A stretch of 64,000 bases of DNA, from assembly GCA_044222195.1 (NCBI GenBank), contig JBGANS010000009.1, positions 1-64,000 of the forward strand. The letters run 5' to 3'. Below, in pieces: positions 43,167 through 55,003 of the stretch. Source of the stretch: JAHBXE01 sp044222195. Its GTDB lineage: Bacteria; Planctomycetota; Phycisphaerae; Phycisphaerales; UBA1924. Each line of letters starts with the position of its first letter. The first letter of the stretch is position 1. The translations under genes were made by a program, and so were the position numbers. The notes beneath the pieces were generated by a model. It searched no databases. It had not been told where the DNA came from and was given only the letters and a program-made list of their open reading frames with translations.

Positions 43167-45878
43167 TTACTTCACCGGCCTGCCCAGTGGATCAACCTCC
43201 ATCGGCTTGGGAAGGTTAAGGCTCTTGATCTGGTCCAGGATGAGGTTCTTGTCTCCCACGAGCACGAGTACCCCCTGGTCAATCGGGAGAGCTCCCTTGC
43301 TGAATGAGTTGAGGTCGCCGGCCGTGACGCTGGCCATCGTGGCGAGGTCATTGGCGATCGTGTCGAACGGAAGATCATTGAGGGAGAGCTCCGCCGCGGC
43401 CGCGAGAACGCCGCCCAGGCCCGCGAAGGTCTGGATCGTGTCATTGCGGAGCGTCTCGCGGACCTTGGTGGCTTCTGCGTCGGTAATGTCGCCGGCGGGC
43501 TTGTCGCGAAGGCGGGCAAACTCGGCGAAGAACTCGCTGAGTGCAGCGCCGGTCTGGCTCGCCTTCACACTGGCCCGGGCCGAAAACGAGCCGGCGAAGG
43601 GATTCATCGAGTACGTTGAGCGTGCGCCGTAGGTGAATCCATGTCGTTCCCGCAGATTCTGGTTGAGGCGGCTGGTAAAGCTGCCGCCGACAAGCGTGTT
43701 CAGCAGTCGGTACTTGGCCCGGGCGGCATCGGAGAACTTCGGACCGGGCGCATCGAAGCGGATCACCGTCTGCACGGCCTCGGGTCGATCGACGATGAAC
43801 ACACGCAATGCCGTGCCGGGCTTGGCGGACAGGTCGGGGTGGGTCGGGGCGGGTGCCTGGCCTCGGGTCCAGCCCGCCAGGGCCTTGTCGAGCGCGGACT
43901 TGGCCTCCTGCGCGGTGATGTCGCCCGCGATGTAGACGGTAGCGAGTTCCGGTCTGAAGAGCCTCGCCTGTTCGGCCTTGACGTCTTCAAGTGTCAGTTT
44001 CTCGACCGTTTCGACCACGCCGTCGACCGGCCAGCCGTATGGATTGGCTTCGCCAAAGAGCGAGCGAGCCGCAACGCGAGCGGCCACGACCGGGGGCTCC
44101 TCATCCTGCTGGCGCAGGTCGTCGAGGTGGAGCCGCTTGACGCGATCCCAGTCTGTCGCGGCCAGTTTCGGCTTTCGAATGGCGTCGGCCGTCAATGCTG
44201 TGGCGCGTTCGAAGTTGCGCTTGAGGACGGTGAGGGACACTTCGGCGGACTCATGCCCCGCGCCGGCGCCGAAGTGGGCGCCGAGAGATTGCATCGCCGC
44301 GGCGAAGGCCAGCGCGTCCAGGTCGCCCGAGCCTTCCTCGAGCATCTGCGCGGTGAGCGACGCGAGGCCCGCACGGGCGGGCTCGGTCATCGGGCCGCCG
44401 GCTTTGAACTGGATGTGCATCGCGACCAGCGGCAGTTCCGGCTTGTTCCAGAGCATCACGGGCACGCCGCTCGAGAGGGTGAACGACTCGGGCGCCTTGG
44501 GTGTAAATGGCGCCGTCGGGGCATCGGTCGGTCGCTTGTCGCGGGGCGACTCGGCCTTCTCGGGCTCTTCGGGAAGGACGCGGATGATCGCCCTCCGGGC
44601 CGGGTCCAGTGTCTGCATCGCCCACCACTGGACCTTCGCCGCGGTGGCGTTGCGGTAGCGGTCGAGGTCCCGCTTGAAGGAGTTGGGCTCGCCCCAGATG
44701 TACTCGTACTCGTTGAGCTTGTCGGCGATCGACTCGATGCTCTGCAGGCGCCCGAGCTTGCCGAGCTCGAAGGTTGCCTTTCGCTCGTCGAGCTCCGCCT
44801 GGGTAATTCCTTCCTTCCCGATGCGGGCGAGCTCCTCATCCACGATCTGCTCGACGCGGCCCGGGTCCGCCGCGGGGGTTGTGGTGACGTCGATGGTGAA
44901 CAGCGAGCCAAGGCCGCCGGTGTCCTGGTCGGCGGAGACATCGACGGCGAGTTTTTCATCAAACACAAGCCGCTTGTAGAGCCGGCTGTTCTTGCCCTGA
45001 GAGAGCACCGCGGCGAGGAGATCCATCTCGGCGTCGCCGTCGGCGTACCACGCGGGGCTGTGCCACGCCATCTTGACCATGGGGAGCTGGACCTTGTCGA
45101 GCATGGTCAGGCGGACGATTCGATCAAGCTTTGGTGCGGGGGGTGTCGGCTTGCGAGAGATGTCCGCCCCGCGCGGGATTGATCCGAACAGAGCCCCGAT
45201 CAACGGCTTGATCTTCGACGGGTCGAAGTCACCCGCGACGACGAGAGAGGCATTGCTCGGCACGTAGAACGTCGAGAAGAAGTCCTTGACGTTCACGACC
45301 GACGCGGCTTCGAGGTCTTCGTGCGTGCCGTACACCGCTTCGTGATAGGGGTGGCCCACGGGGTACATCACGCGGTACATCCGCTCGTAGGCCTTCTGGT
45401 ACGGGGCGTTTTCAACCTGCTGGCGGAGTTCGTTGCGGACCACATCCTGCTGCTTCTTGAGCTTCTCTGCATCCATCGCCCGACCGAGGTCTTCCAACCG
45501 GTCGGCGTCGAGCCAGAGGAGCGTCGGGAGAAGGGACGAGGGCCCCGATGAGTAGTAGTTGGTTCGATCCAGGGCCGTCGAGGCGTTGTTCGCCCCTCCA
45601 CCGGTCTCCATGATGACGTCGAAGTCATTCCCGGGAACGCGCGTGGTGCCCATGAACATGAGGTGCTCGAAGAGATGGGCGAAGCCGCTCCGCCCGGGTA
45701 GTTCATCCTTGGCCCCCACGCGGTACCAGATGTTGACGCAGGCGACGGGCAGGGACGCATCCCGGCGCAGGATCACGGTCATGCCGTTGTCGAGCTTGTA
45801 CTTCTCAACGGGGATGTCCTGGCCGCGGAGCGCGACGGTGAGGGACAGAGTCAATGCGATCATCATCCGAAGCGGCAT
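43167..45878 (-). CDS. Secreted M16-family zinc metallopeptidase
   Basis: The protein has 903 residues. A short signal peptide (MMIALTLSLTVALRGQ) sends it out of the cytoplasm. The inverted zinc motif HLFEH is at residues 68-72, with a distal Glu in VRNELRQQVENAPYQKAYE. Two M16 halves are seen, the active one at about 20-430 and an inactive partner at about 460-890 (FTLSSGVPVMLWNKPELPLVAMHIQF). The two-domain form degrades peptides of signal or mature proteins. A GGAGG site lies before the ATG. Confidence 0.93.
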   Translation of the reverse strand: MPLRMMIALTLSLTVALRGQDIPVEKYKLDNGMTVILRRDASLPVACVNIWYRVGAKDELPGRSGFAHLFEHLMFMGTTRVPGNDFDVIMETGGGANNASTALDRTNYYSSGPSSLLPTLLWLDADRLEDLGRAMDAEKLKKQQDVVRNELRQQVENAPYQKAYERMYRVMYPVGHPYHEAVYGTHEDLEAASVVNVKDFFSTFYVPSNASLVVAGDFDPSKIKPLIGALFGSIPRGADISRKPTPPAPKLDRIVRLTMLDKVQLPMVKMAWHSPAWYADGDAEMDLLAAVLSQGKNSRLYKRLVFDEKLAVDVSADQDTGGLGSLFTIDVTTTPAADPGRVEQIVDEELARIGKEGITQAELDERKATFELGKLGRLQSIESIADKLNEYEYIWGEPNSFKRDLDRYRNATAAKVQWWAMQTLDPARRAIIRVLPEEPEKAESPRDKRPTDAPTAPFTPKAPESFTLSSGVPVMLWNKPELPLVAMHIQFKAGGPMTEPARAGLASLTAQMLEEGSGDLDALAFAAAMQSLGAHFGAGAGHESAEVSLTVLKRNFERATALTADAIRKPKLAATDWDRVKRLHLDDLRQQDEEPPVVAARVAARSLFGEANPYGWPVDGVVETVEKLTLEDVKAEQARLFRPELATVYIAGDITAQEAKSALDKALAGWTRGQAPAPTHPDLSAKPGTALRVFIVDRPEAVQTVIRFDAPGPKFSDAARAKYRLLNTLVGGSFTSRLNQNLRERHGFTYGARSTYSMNPFAGSFSARASVKASQTGAALSEFFAEFARLRDKPAGDITDAEATKVRETLRNDTIQTFAGLGGVLAAAAELSLNDLPFDTIANDLATMASVTAGDLNSFSKGALPIDQGVLVLVGDKNLILDQIKSLNLPKPMEVDPLGRPVK

Positions 45879-45975
45879 GGGGCCTCCCTGGCCCGGGAAA
45901 GCGGTCCCGGGAAAGAGAGCCTACGCCGCTTCAGGGCCGTGCGGGAATCGAATGGGGAGGCGAGGGGTCGGAGGC

Positions 45976-46007
45976 AAAACAAAAGGCCCCGGCTCGAAGC
46001 CGGGGCC
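45976..46007 (-). terminator. Rho-independent terminator of the 46038-47768 gene
   Basis: On the minus strand the stem GGCCCCGGC-ttcga-GCCGGGGCC (45985-46007) is followed by TTTTGTTTT. It lies 31 bases after the stop of the Cys-rich secreted protein gene. Confidence 0.9.
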
Positions 46008-46037
46008 CATTCAAAGGAGGTTCACACTCGGTCGCGA

Positions 46038-47768
46038 TCAGGGGTTGCAACCGGCCGCGAACGCGTTGATGAAGCACTGGAAGTCGTTGGCCGTCAGCGC
46101 CGGGATGCCGGTGCTGCCGTCGCAGTTGGCGTAGCCCGTGCCGTTGACGCCGCCCGCATACGAGTCGATGAAGCACTGGAAGTCGTTGGCGGTGAGCTGC
46201 GGGGTGCCCGTGCTGCCGTCGCAGTTGGCGTAGCAACCCACGAAGCACGTGCCCGTGAACCGCACGGTGTAGACGCCGAGAACGTCGTGAGACACCGTGC
46301 CCCAGCCCGTGATCGGGTTGGCGGCGCCGGGGCCGTCCGCGGCGTATTCAACTTGAGGAGCGGCGGAGTGATCGAGCCAGATCAGGTCCGTGCCCGCGTA
46401 GGGCAGGTTCGGGAGCGAAGTGGTGTTGTTGTAGGTCGAGACCGCGAGGTAGTGCGTCCCGTTGGTCGTCACGAACTGGCTGGTGATGGTCGAGAACTGG
46501 CCGATGCCCGGCGAGTCGTCGGCCATCGAGAGGCCGCGGCCGGTCGAGTTGAACAGGAACAGGATCGTGTCGAGCGCGTTGCCACCGCCGACCGTGGTCG
46601 CTTTGAAGTTGGTGCGATTGCAGATCTGGATCTTGTACATGTCGATGTCCTCGAGCTGGATCTCGCCATGCAGGATCGTCAGCGGCTGGCCCAGACCATT
46701 GACCGACGTCGCCGATGCGGGCAGGTTGCCGGCCTCGTTGTTCTGGTCTTCGGTGAAGCCGAAGCGGATACAGGCCGCGGCGTTGCCGCAAACGACGCCC
46801 GCTCCACGGAAGATGCCGCCCTGGGCGGTGCAACCGGCGGAAGTGATGGAGGTGCAGCTGCCGTCTTCAAGGCAGCAGGCGCCGGGCTGCGGGCAGTTGG
46901 CCTGTCCGGGGCCGTTGCCGCAGACGATGGTGTCGCCCGCGTAGATGCCGCCGGCCGTGCAGCACGCCGCGGCCGTTCCGAACGTGCACTGGCCGTCCGA
47001 CATGCAGCAGGCGCCCTGGGGAGGAGTGCCGTTGCCGATGATGGTGAAGGCCTGGCTCCACAGGTAGAGCGGGTTCTGAGGAACCGGTCCCCATGCCGGA
47101 GTGGCGGCGACGGTAATGGTCGCAGGGCGATAGATGGCGAATCCACTGGCCGTGAAGTTTGTGGAGCGCCACATGAACGAGCCGCTGGCGTCACTCAGGG
47201 GGATCGGCGTGTTCGGGGGGCAGACGCTGTTGTCAAGTTGGGCGTTGGCGAACCACGCGAAGTTGGTGAGCCCCGCGGTGTTGGCCGCAACGGGGTCCTT
47301 GCCGTACAGGGTGAGGTAGTAATCACCGGCCGCGAGGGCCAGGGGCGTGGTCAGCGTGATGGTGTGGAGCCACGCACCGCCCAAGGGAACCAGCGGGTCG
47401 ATGATCGGAGTCGGATAGGGCTCCTGACCGCTGGCGATCAGGTTGGCGGCCGTCGGCGCGGGATTGCCGGCCGGGCGGCTCCAGATGCGCCAGGCGAGAT
47501 TCTGGAACTCGCTGCCCGCGGGGACGAAGGCGCTGGCCTGGATCTGGGTAATGGTCGAGTTCGAGTTCAGCTTGAACGGCGCGGCCATCCAGCGCTCTTC
47601 AAGGCCCGCGCCGATGTTGCCCGACGAGAACCCGGTCGACGTGATCGTCCCGTTGTTGTTGTTCTGGGTATGCGGACGGGAGCTGAACAACGTGACCTGT
47701 GCTTCCGCGCTCAGGGCGGAGCCGGCGACCGCCAGCATGGCGACTTTCAACAGACTCTTGCGTGACAT
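46038..47768 (-). CDS. Secreted Cys-rich protein with ANCDGST repeats
   Basis: The protein has 576 residues with a signal peptide (MLAVAGSALSAEAQ). The N-terminal part is a beta-rich domain of about 250 residues. It is followed by two Cys-rich units with GACCMSDGQC and GACCLEDGSC, and a pre-peptidase-like beta domain (EDIDMYKIQICNRTNF). The end holds two near-identical copies of CYANCDGSTGTPQLTANDFQCF, the calcium-loop, dockerin-like tail common in planctomycete exoproteins. It is likely a surface or matrix protein. GGAGG precedes the ATG. Confidence 0.8.
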   Translation of the reverse strand: MSRKSLLKVAMLAVAGSALSAEAQVTLFSSRPHTQNNNNGTITSTGFSSGNIGAGLEERWMAAPFKLNSNSTITQIQASAFVPAGSEFQNLAWRIWSRPAGNPAPTAANLIASGQEPYPTPIIDPLVPLGGAWLHTITLTTPLALAAGDYYLTLYGKDPVAANTAGLTNFAWFANAQLDNSVCPPNTPIPLSDASGSFMWRSTNFTASGFAIYRPATITVAATPAWGPVPQNPLYLWSQAFTIIGNGTPPQGACCMSDGQCTFGTAAACCTAGGIYAGDTIVCGNGPGQANCPQPGACCLEDGSCTSITSAGCTAQGGIFRGAGVVCGNAAACIRFGFTEDQNNEAGNLPASATSVNGLGQPLTILHGEIQLEDIDMYKIQICNRTNFKATTVGGGNALDTILFLFNSTGRGLSMADDSPGIGQFSTITSQFVTTNGTHYLAVSTYNNTTSLPNLPYAGTDLIWLDHSAAPQVEYAADGPGAANPITGWGTVSHDVLGVYTVRFTGTCFVGCYANCDGSTGTPQLTANDFQCFIDSYAGGVNGTGYANCDGSTGIPALTANDFQCFINAFAAGCNP

Positions 47769-48113
47769 CGTGAACCTCCACTTGTGAACACAACACGGAT
47801 CGTCGACGCGCCTGACAAATGGGCGTCGAGTGTGAATCCCTCACGAGACAAAGCCCGCCCCGACGGGGGCGCGCCTTGGAACGGCGCTACGCGCGCCGAA
47901 AAAGACATTCGAAAAACGCCGCTTCGATTGTGACGACTCCGCTCGGTAACCTTCAGTCCGCTTCTGACAGGGCTCCGGAGTTCAGAAAAGAACCCTTCGC
48001 CCACCTCTACCAAGAGCATGAGTTCATGCTCCGCTGCTTACGGTTTACCCCAAAATGCCCTGATCGTCAAGACGAAACCGACGTTTGCGGGTGGAATATG
48101 CGTTAACGGACGA
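47769..48113. other. 345-base intergenic region upstream of the Cys-rich protein gene
   Basis: No credible gene is seen. The region must hold the promoter of the 46038-47768 gene and the 3' end of the 48114-49616 transcript. A perfect inverted repeat GAGCATGA-gt-TCATGCTC lies near 48016-48033, a possible operator site. No sigma-54 -24/-12 element was evident. Confidence 0.4.
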
Positions 48114-49612
48114 CTAACAGCCGCCAGCCGCGGCGTTCATGAAGACCATGAAGTCGCCCGCGTCGAAGAACCCGTTTGAGTTCATGTCGGCGGCGACATC
48201 GCCGGTCGTATACGCGTCAAAGAACGTGATGTAATCGAAGATGTTCACGGCACCGTCTCGATTGAAGTCGCCGGTGCATAGAGAGCGAACGTCCGAGACA
48301 TCGATGCGGCCATTGCCATCAACATCGGGAAGCGCGAAGTACACGCCGGGGCTTGGCAGGACGACCATTCCATCTTCGCGGGCGTTGCCGCTGAGGTCCC
48401 AGATCGAAGCGTCCAGGTTATCGATCGCCGTCCAGATGACCTGCTTGTCGAGCGAGTCGGCGGTGCCGTTGCCGTCCAGGTCGCGATGAGTGTCGTCGAA
48501 GCCCGTGTCGGTCCAGATAAACACGGCGCCCTGAATGGGCTCGGGATAGGCCGTGCCCACGAGGGCCGTGGCGGACCAGTGGTCCGGCTCGCGAAAGCGG
48601 CTGTCGGAGGGGTTGCGTCCGGCCCAGCGCTGGCAGAGGGTGTAGGTCGGCGAACCGACCGGTACGTTCGTGCAGCCGGTGATGAGATCGCTGAGGGCCT
48701 CGACGATGCTGACCTGGTCGCTCGCGCTGAGGTTCACGGGCTGCGGGGATTGTCCCGCCAGCTGGCCTGCCCCGGTCATCGTCGAAGCGAATACCAGGGT
48801 GATCGTCGTGCGGTTGGTCCCGGGATCGTGCGACCAGCGGAGATTGACATTGGGCACGTACATGCCCACGGCGAGTCCCGAGGCTCCTCCGGTGGACGAA
48901 CAGGCCCCTTGGTACCCGCCCGCCCGCTGGAAAAACCCGCCTCGGACGATCCACGTCTCGCCCGCCTCAAAGATGTGGTTGTTGTTGCCGGACTCGCTGA
49001 CGATGGTTGTTGGATAGCAACCGCAAAAAGCGAGGACAAAGTCGGCGCCGCTGCGTTCATACTGCGGAGGGCTGCTGAAGCTCGCGTCGAGATCCCAGCC
49101 GTACTTGGCGGCACGAGCGCCGATGGAGCCGTACGGCAGGCGTCCGAAACGCGCCACGTTGGCCAGGTACCGGAGCTTGGCGGCCGAACCCAGCTCGCCG
49201 CCCGTGTCCCGGTCGCTGTCGATGTCAAACTCGATGAAGCCGAAGAGCGGGCTTGGTCCGAACTGGAAGGGGTTGTACGAAGTGAGAGACACCGATCCGG
49301 GAGGATTGACCACACCCTTGAGTTCGAGGTCGAAGCGGAGGAGGTTCGCCGACGCAGTCGACGTATAGGAGCCGTTGTAGGGGTCCGTGAACGCTGTGGA
49401 CGACTGCCACGGTCCCACGGTGAGCTTGGTCAGGTTCGGGAGAGTGCACCCCGCGGCCGGAGCCCCGATGAGCTCGGGATCGGTCCTCCGGGTCAAGACA
49501 TCACCCCAGAGATCGGTCCACACTTTCACATCGTCCCCGGCATGGGCCGCCGCGACGGCCGCCGTCGCGCCAAGGCACGCGGCGAGCGATCGCAGGATGG
49601 AACGGGTTGCGT

Positions 49613-49616
<4 letters not shown>
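48114..49616 (-). CDS. Secreted protein with C-terminal calcium-binding (dockerin/EF-hand-like) repeats
   Basis: The protein has 500 residues with a signal peptide (SILRSLAACLGATAAVAAAHA). The middle is a beta-rich domain of unknown type (FIEFDIDSDRDTGGELG). The C-terminus has several D-x-D-x-N/D-G loops: DLDGNGTADSLD, DVDGNGRIDVSDV, DFNRDGAVNIFDYITFF and DMNSNGFFDAGDF, which match EF-hand/dockerin calcium loops. The GTG start overlaps the stop of the NtrC-type regulator gene (GTGA), so it is coupled to the two-component genes upstream. It is probably a surface protein controlled or sensed by that system. Confidence 0.8.
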
Positions 49617-51136
<1,520 letters not shown>

Positions 51137-51139
51137 ACC

Positions 51140-52669
51140 TTACTCCATCCGCGCTGCCGCCTGGCCAGTATTGGCCACATGTGGCGGGCCGGCTACGGGC
51201 ATTTTGACGACAAATCGAGCACCCGGACCTCCGGAGGTCGTTCCCGGCGGGCCTGACGCGGGTTCGACCCGAATCCGGCCCGCGTGCTGTTCGACCACCT
51301 GCTTGGCTACTGCAAGCCCGATGCCGGTGCCATCCCGCTTCGTTGTGAAGTACGGCCGGAAGATTTTGTCCAATAACTCGGGTGGGACGCCAGGCCCGCG
51401 ATCCGCGATTGCCAACTCCCAGGTGGCGTCCGGCGCGAGCGACGTCGAGATCGAAACGGTTTCCCCTCGGGGTGACGCCTGAATCGCGTTGTTGATGACC
51501 CCGACGAGGGCCTGCTCCAGGTGCCGCGGATCGAACATCGCGGTGGTGGGTCCACCGTCAGTCGTGACAGCGATGGAAACGCCCTTGGCCGTCGCGGAAG
51601 GCCTGAGGGGCTCGACGACCGCGTTGATCCACGACGGCACGGACACCGCCTGCGGATGAACCTGAAGGGGGGTGGTCGCGCTGAGGACTTCGGCCAGCCA
51701 GCGTTCGAACCGGTCGACTGACTGCACGATACGGGTCTGATTCTCGCGCGTCGGATGATCCTGGGGAAGGTCCGCGCGAGAGAGCTCGGCCAGGCTCCGT
51801 ATTCCCGCCAGCGGGTTTCGCAGGTTGTGAGCGAGGCGGCGGACGACTTCTCCCGCCGCGGCGAGGCGCTCGCGTTCAACCCGCTCCTCCTGCATGGCGG
51901 AGATCATTCCCGCCATGTGGTTGACTTCCGCGCTGAGAAGGCCGAGGTCGTCGTGAGCGGTGACGGGGACGCGGTGGGTGAACTCGCCGCGGGCGAGGCG
52001 GACAGCGGCGTCGCGCAGGACTCCGACGGGCCGGGTCACCCAGCGACGGACGAGGATGACGCCGAGCATGGAGGCGAGCGCCACGCTGGAGAGTGAGGCG
52101 AGCATGATGACGGTGAGCCCGGTCTTGATTCGAGGGGCATAGTCGTCGACCGAAGCGGATGCGGCGGTCTCCGTGACCTTGGCCTCCATGCGTTCGATGA
52201 GATCGTGGGCTTCGACGAACTGTTCGAACGCTGTCTGGCGATTGGAATCGGAGGGGTCGGCGAACCACTTCTCGGCTTGGGCTTCCGATCGGGTGATGCG
52301 TGCGTGCAGGTTGCGGGTCGTGCTGATGCCGACGAGAGATTGATACTGGTCGCTGGTTTCGAGGTCGAGGATGACACGCGCCACTTCGCGCCCCGCCTCG
52401 TCGAATCGCGCTCTCACGGTCGAAGGGTCGGGCGGCGCCGGGGCGGGTCGGAACGGAAAGCCGTCGGAGCCCCCGCCGACAAGAGAGGCCTGGGCGGTGA
52501 TGCCGCGTTTGATGAGGCCCAGCCGAGGGAGAATCAGCTGCATGTCCGCCAGCGGCCGGATGAGCTCCCGTTGGACAAAGAGAAGGGTCCAGAGGGACGC
52601 GACGATGTTCAGGATCACGGCCAGAGCCAAGACCGTCAGCAGGGCGATGAACTTTCGCTGAAGGCTCAT
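51140..52669 (-). CDS. Membrane sensor histidine kinase
   Basis: The protein has 509 residues. Two membrane helices (about 8-32 and 183-207) enclose a periplasmic sensor domain of about 150 residues rich in charged helices. A HAMP domain follows (VTRPVGVLRDAAVRLARGEFTHRV), then the phospho-acceptor His in RRLAHNLRNPLAGI (His 281), and the ATPase motifs N (GVINNAIQ) and G1 (IADRGPGVPPELLDKIF), G2 (GTGIGLAVAK). The adjacent regulator gene is the natural partner. Confidence 0.95.
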   Translation of the reverse strand: MSLQRKFIALLTVLALAVILNIVASLWTLLFVQRELIRPLADMQLILPRLGLIKRGITAQASLVGGGSDGFPFRPAPAPPDPSTVRARFDEAGREVARVILDLETSDQYQSLVGISTTRNLHARITRSEAQAEKWFADPSDSNRQTAFEQFVEAHDLIERMEAKVTETAASASVDDYAPRIKTGLTVIMLASLSSVALASMLGVILVRRWVTRPVGVLRDAAVRLARGEFTHRVPVTAHDDLGLLSAEVNHMAGMISAMQEERVERERLAAAGEVVRRLAHNLRNPLAGIRSLAELSRADLPQDHPTRENQTRIVQSVDRFERWLAEVLSATTPLQVHPQAVSVPSWINAVVEPLRPSATAKGVSIAVTTDGGPTTAMFDPRHLEQALVGVINNAIQASPRGETVSISTSLAPDATWELAIADRGPGVPPELLDKIFRPYFTTKRDGTGIGLAVAKQVVEQHAGRIRVEPASGPPGTTSGGPGARFVVKMPVAGPPHVANTGQAAARME

Positions 52670-52712
52670 GGCGGCGGGTGATTATGGCCACGTGGGGGGC
52701 GGGAACGCGCGG

Positions 52713-53513
52713 TCAGGGCTGAAACGCCCAATCCCAGTTCGTATCCGCCGGCGAACGGTTGAACGTGCCCACCGAGCCGTCCATCAGCGCGCAGTTGGCG
52801 GCCCCGTTGTGGCGCTTGGCTGGGAACCAGAAGTCGTCGTTGGAATAGAACGGGCCCTGGCTTCCGGCGGCGGGGGCCGAGAAGATCGGCGTGGCTCCGC
52901 GCTGCTCGGCCACCGCACCGTCTATATCCCAGACCAGGGGAACGCGAGAGTTCCCACGGTCAAGCACGCTGCTGGTCAGCACGACGGGGTTGAGCCGCCA
53001 TTGCCCGCCGGGATACTGAACCTCGGCCCGGTGCAGGCGCATATTGAATCCGAAGGACACATTGCGGACCGGATCAATGGCCGTCGAACACGGTTGCCCG
53101 TTGGCGAGGGTGATCGGGCCTTTGATTTCGCTGCACCGCATCGGGTCGTTCTTGGCCGCGTCGGGCAGCGTGTGCGCGAGAGGGCTGTCCCAGCGCCAGA
53201 ACTCGTCGAGCCCGTACTGGCTTTCCTGAAACGTTTCGAGGCGGAACCGACGAGGCCCGACATCACGAGCGTCCGTGCCGCGATCGCCGTGAAGCTGATC
53301 ATCAGCAAAGACAGAGAAGTCGAATGCGATGCTGCGGAGCGAGACCTGGCACCGGAAGCCGCGGGCGGCGCCGATGGTGCGTGAAAGCGCCGGGAGAAGC
53401 ACCGAAAGCAGCACGGCGATGATGGCGATCGACACGAGCAGTTCGACCAGCGTGAACCCGCGGCGCTGCCGAGCGCGATCTGAGAACGGGAGATGACTGG
53501 TCGTGTGTCGCAC
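52713..53513 (-). CDS. Pilin-like protein with H-X9-DG tail
   Basis: The protein has 266 residues. RRGFTLVELLVSIAIIAVLLSVLLPAL is a type IV pilin-like N-terminal methylation signal with cleavage after Gly. Near the C-terminus RHNGAANCALMDGSVGTFN fits the H-X9-DG pattern seen in many planctomycete pseudopilins of the DUF1559 type. It is exported and probably forms or joins a type II secretion-like structure. It stands alone, 43 bases from the sensor kinase gene, which may be coincidental. Confidence 0.85.
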   Translation of the reverse strand: MRHTTSHLPFSDRARQRRGFTLVELLVSIAIIAVLLSVLLPALSRTIGAARGFRCQVSLRSIAFDFSVFADDQLHGDRGTDARDVGPRRFRLETFQESQYGLDEFWRWDSPLAHTLPDAAKNDPMRCSEIKGPITLANGQPCSTAIDPVRNVSFGFNMRLHRAEVQYPGGQWRLNPVVLTSSVLDRGNSRVPLVWDIDGAVAEQRGATPIFSAPAAGSQGPFYSNDDFWFPAKRHNGAANCALMDGSVGTFNRSPADTNWDWAFQP

Positions 53514-53672
53514 GTTGGCGTCTGGATCAGGAACTTCTCAAGTTCGGGATCATCGTCGAGGGATCACCCTATTGTAAGGGCAGAACCCGGGTTCACGCAA
53601 GAGCAATGGCCTGCATTTCTCAGCCCCGGCCGGTTCTGGCCGAAGGGATGGCCACATCGCGCCGCCGCATCG

Positions 53673-54050
53673 TCATGGCTCACCAAAGTCACGGATGAGT
53701 GTCGACTTCCACCGGGGGCGCCACTTGTTCACTAATCCAGCATGAATCGGGTGGTTCACATACACCTGGTAGTCAGCCGCGGACCGAAAAACGACGTGCA
53801 AACCAACGTCGTAAGCACGGTCCACATTCGATCGGCCGGTGTCTACAGGAATCCCCGCGGTCCATTCGACGACGCCGGGAATATTCCCCAGGACCCGGCA
53901 ATCGGACACAAGCTCGAGCGCGTCCGAGGAATCGTTCAGCACGAAGAACACGGCGTGATGTATCGCCGCGGGCGACCTTTGAGACGGCGCCGCGCAGCCT
54001 TGCAGCCCCAGTCCGATGAGCAGCGTCACCACCCGCAGCGGCCTGTTCAT
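53673..54050 (-). CDS. Lipoprotein with Dabb (stress-responsive alpha/beta barrel) domain
   Basis: The protein has 125 residues. A lipoprotein signal ends with the Cys in GLQGCAAP (about residue 19). The mature domain is IHHAVFFVLNDSSDALELVSDCRVLGNIPGVVEWTAGIPV ... YDVGLHVVFRSAADYQVYVNHPIHAGLVNKWRP, the dimeric Dabb fold. The ATGA overlap with murQ ties it to the amino-sugar recycling operon. Enzyme or binding activity is not known. Confidence 0.8.
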   Translation of the reverse strand: MNRPLRVVTLLIGLGLQGCAAPSQRSPAAIHHAVFFVLNDSSDALELVSDCRVLGNIPGVVEWTAGIPVDTGRSNVDRAYDVGLHVVFRSAADYQVYVNHPIHAGLVNKWRPRWKSTLIRDFGEP

Positions 54051-55003
54051 GTCGTCTCACCCCCGGCGCCGCTGAGCACGACGTGGAGCCGGCCATCCGC
54101 GTGCGAGAGCGCGGCTTCTGCATCGGCTCGATTGGAGTTTCTCCAGCGCATGACGATGGCCGTCTTTACCGAGCCACCGGCACGGTCAAGCAGTTCGAGG
54201 GCCGCCTCGCGGGACAGGCCGGTCACCTCCGAGATGATCCGGGCGGCGCGGTCGCGAAGCTTGTCGTTGGTGGCACGCAGGTCGACCATGAGGTTCTGAT
54301 ACACCCGGCCGGCGCGGACCATAAGGGTCGTGGAAATGGTGTTGAGCGCGAGCTTGGTGGCGGTCCCCGCCTTCAGACGGGTCGAGCCTGTCAGCACCTC
54401 CGGCCCAGTATCCAGCACAATGAGATGGTCGGCCGTGGGGGGCTTGGCGATCGGTGAACAGGTCAGGATCGCCGTGAGGGGCAACGCGTGCTGACTGCCG
54501 GATCCCGATCGATGCGGCGTGCCCCGCTTGGCGATGCTGAGCGCCCCGAGCACGTAGGGCGTGGTACCGCCGGCCGCGATGCCAAGGACCGTGTCGTTGC
54601 CGGTGAGGTTGAGAGCAGAGAGTTCTGGCGCAGCGCCGTCGGGGTCGTCCTCCATGCCTTCGCTCGACTTGCGAAGTGCGGACTCGCCGCCGGCGATGAT
54701 CCCGATGATGCGGTCGGGGGGCACCTGGAATGTCGGCGGAGCCTCCGAGGCATCCAAGACGCCGAGTCGGCCGGACGTCCCAGCGCCGATGTAGATCAGC
54801 CGCCCTCCGGCCAGGAATCGCCCTTCGGCCGCCTCGATGAATGCGGTGAGCGCCGGGCGCGCCGTGTCGAGCGCGGCGAGCACAGCTCGATCCTCGGTGT
54901 TGAGGAGTTCGACGCAGGCGGCCACCGAAAGGGAATGGAGATTCATCGAGCGCGGATTGCGCCGCTCGGTGGCAACGGCGGAACGGTCGGGAGGCGTTGT
55001 CAT
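54047..55003 (-). CDS. murQ: N-acetylmuramic acid 6-phosphate etherase
   Basis: It cleaves the lactyl ether of MurNAc-6-phosphate to give GlcNAc-6-phosphate and D-lactate. The protein has 318 residues with a SIS fold. IYIGAGTSGRLGVLDASEAPPTF (about 70-92) carries Glu 87, and GGESALRKSSEGMEDDP carries Glu 115, the two catalytic acids. GIAAGGTTPYVLGAL and TRLKAGTATKLALNTISTTLMV are also standard. It overlaps the anmK stop by four bases and precedes the Dabb lipoprotein gene, all on the minus strand. Confidence 0.97.
   Translation of the reverse strand: MTTPPDRSAVATERRNPRSMNLHSLSVAACVELLNTEDRAVLAALDTARPALTAFIEAAEGRFLAGGRLIYIGAGTSGRLGVLDASEAPPTFQVPPDRIIGIIAGGESALRKSSEGMEDDPDGAAPELSALNLTGNDTVLGIAAGGTTPYVLGALSIAKRGTPHRSGSGSQHALPLTAILTCSPIAKPPTADHLIVLDTGPEVLTGSTRLKAGTATKLALNTISTTLMVRAGRVYQNLMVDLRATNDKLRDRAARIISEVTGLSREAALELLDRAGGSVKTAIVMRWRNSNRADAEAALSHADGRLHVVLSGAGGETT

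Noticed and set aside
43641..45182. A 513-codon plus-strand frame
   Set aside because: Antisense to the M16 peptidase, which has clear motifs and a ribosome binding site.
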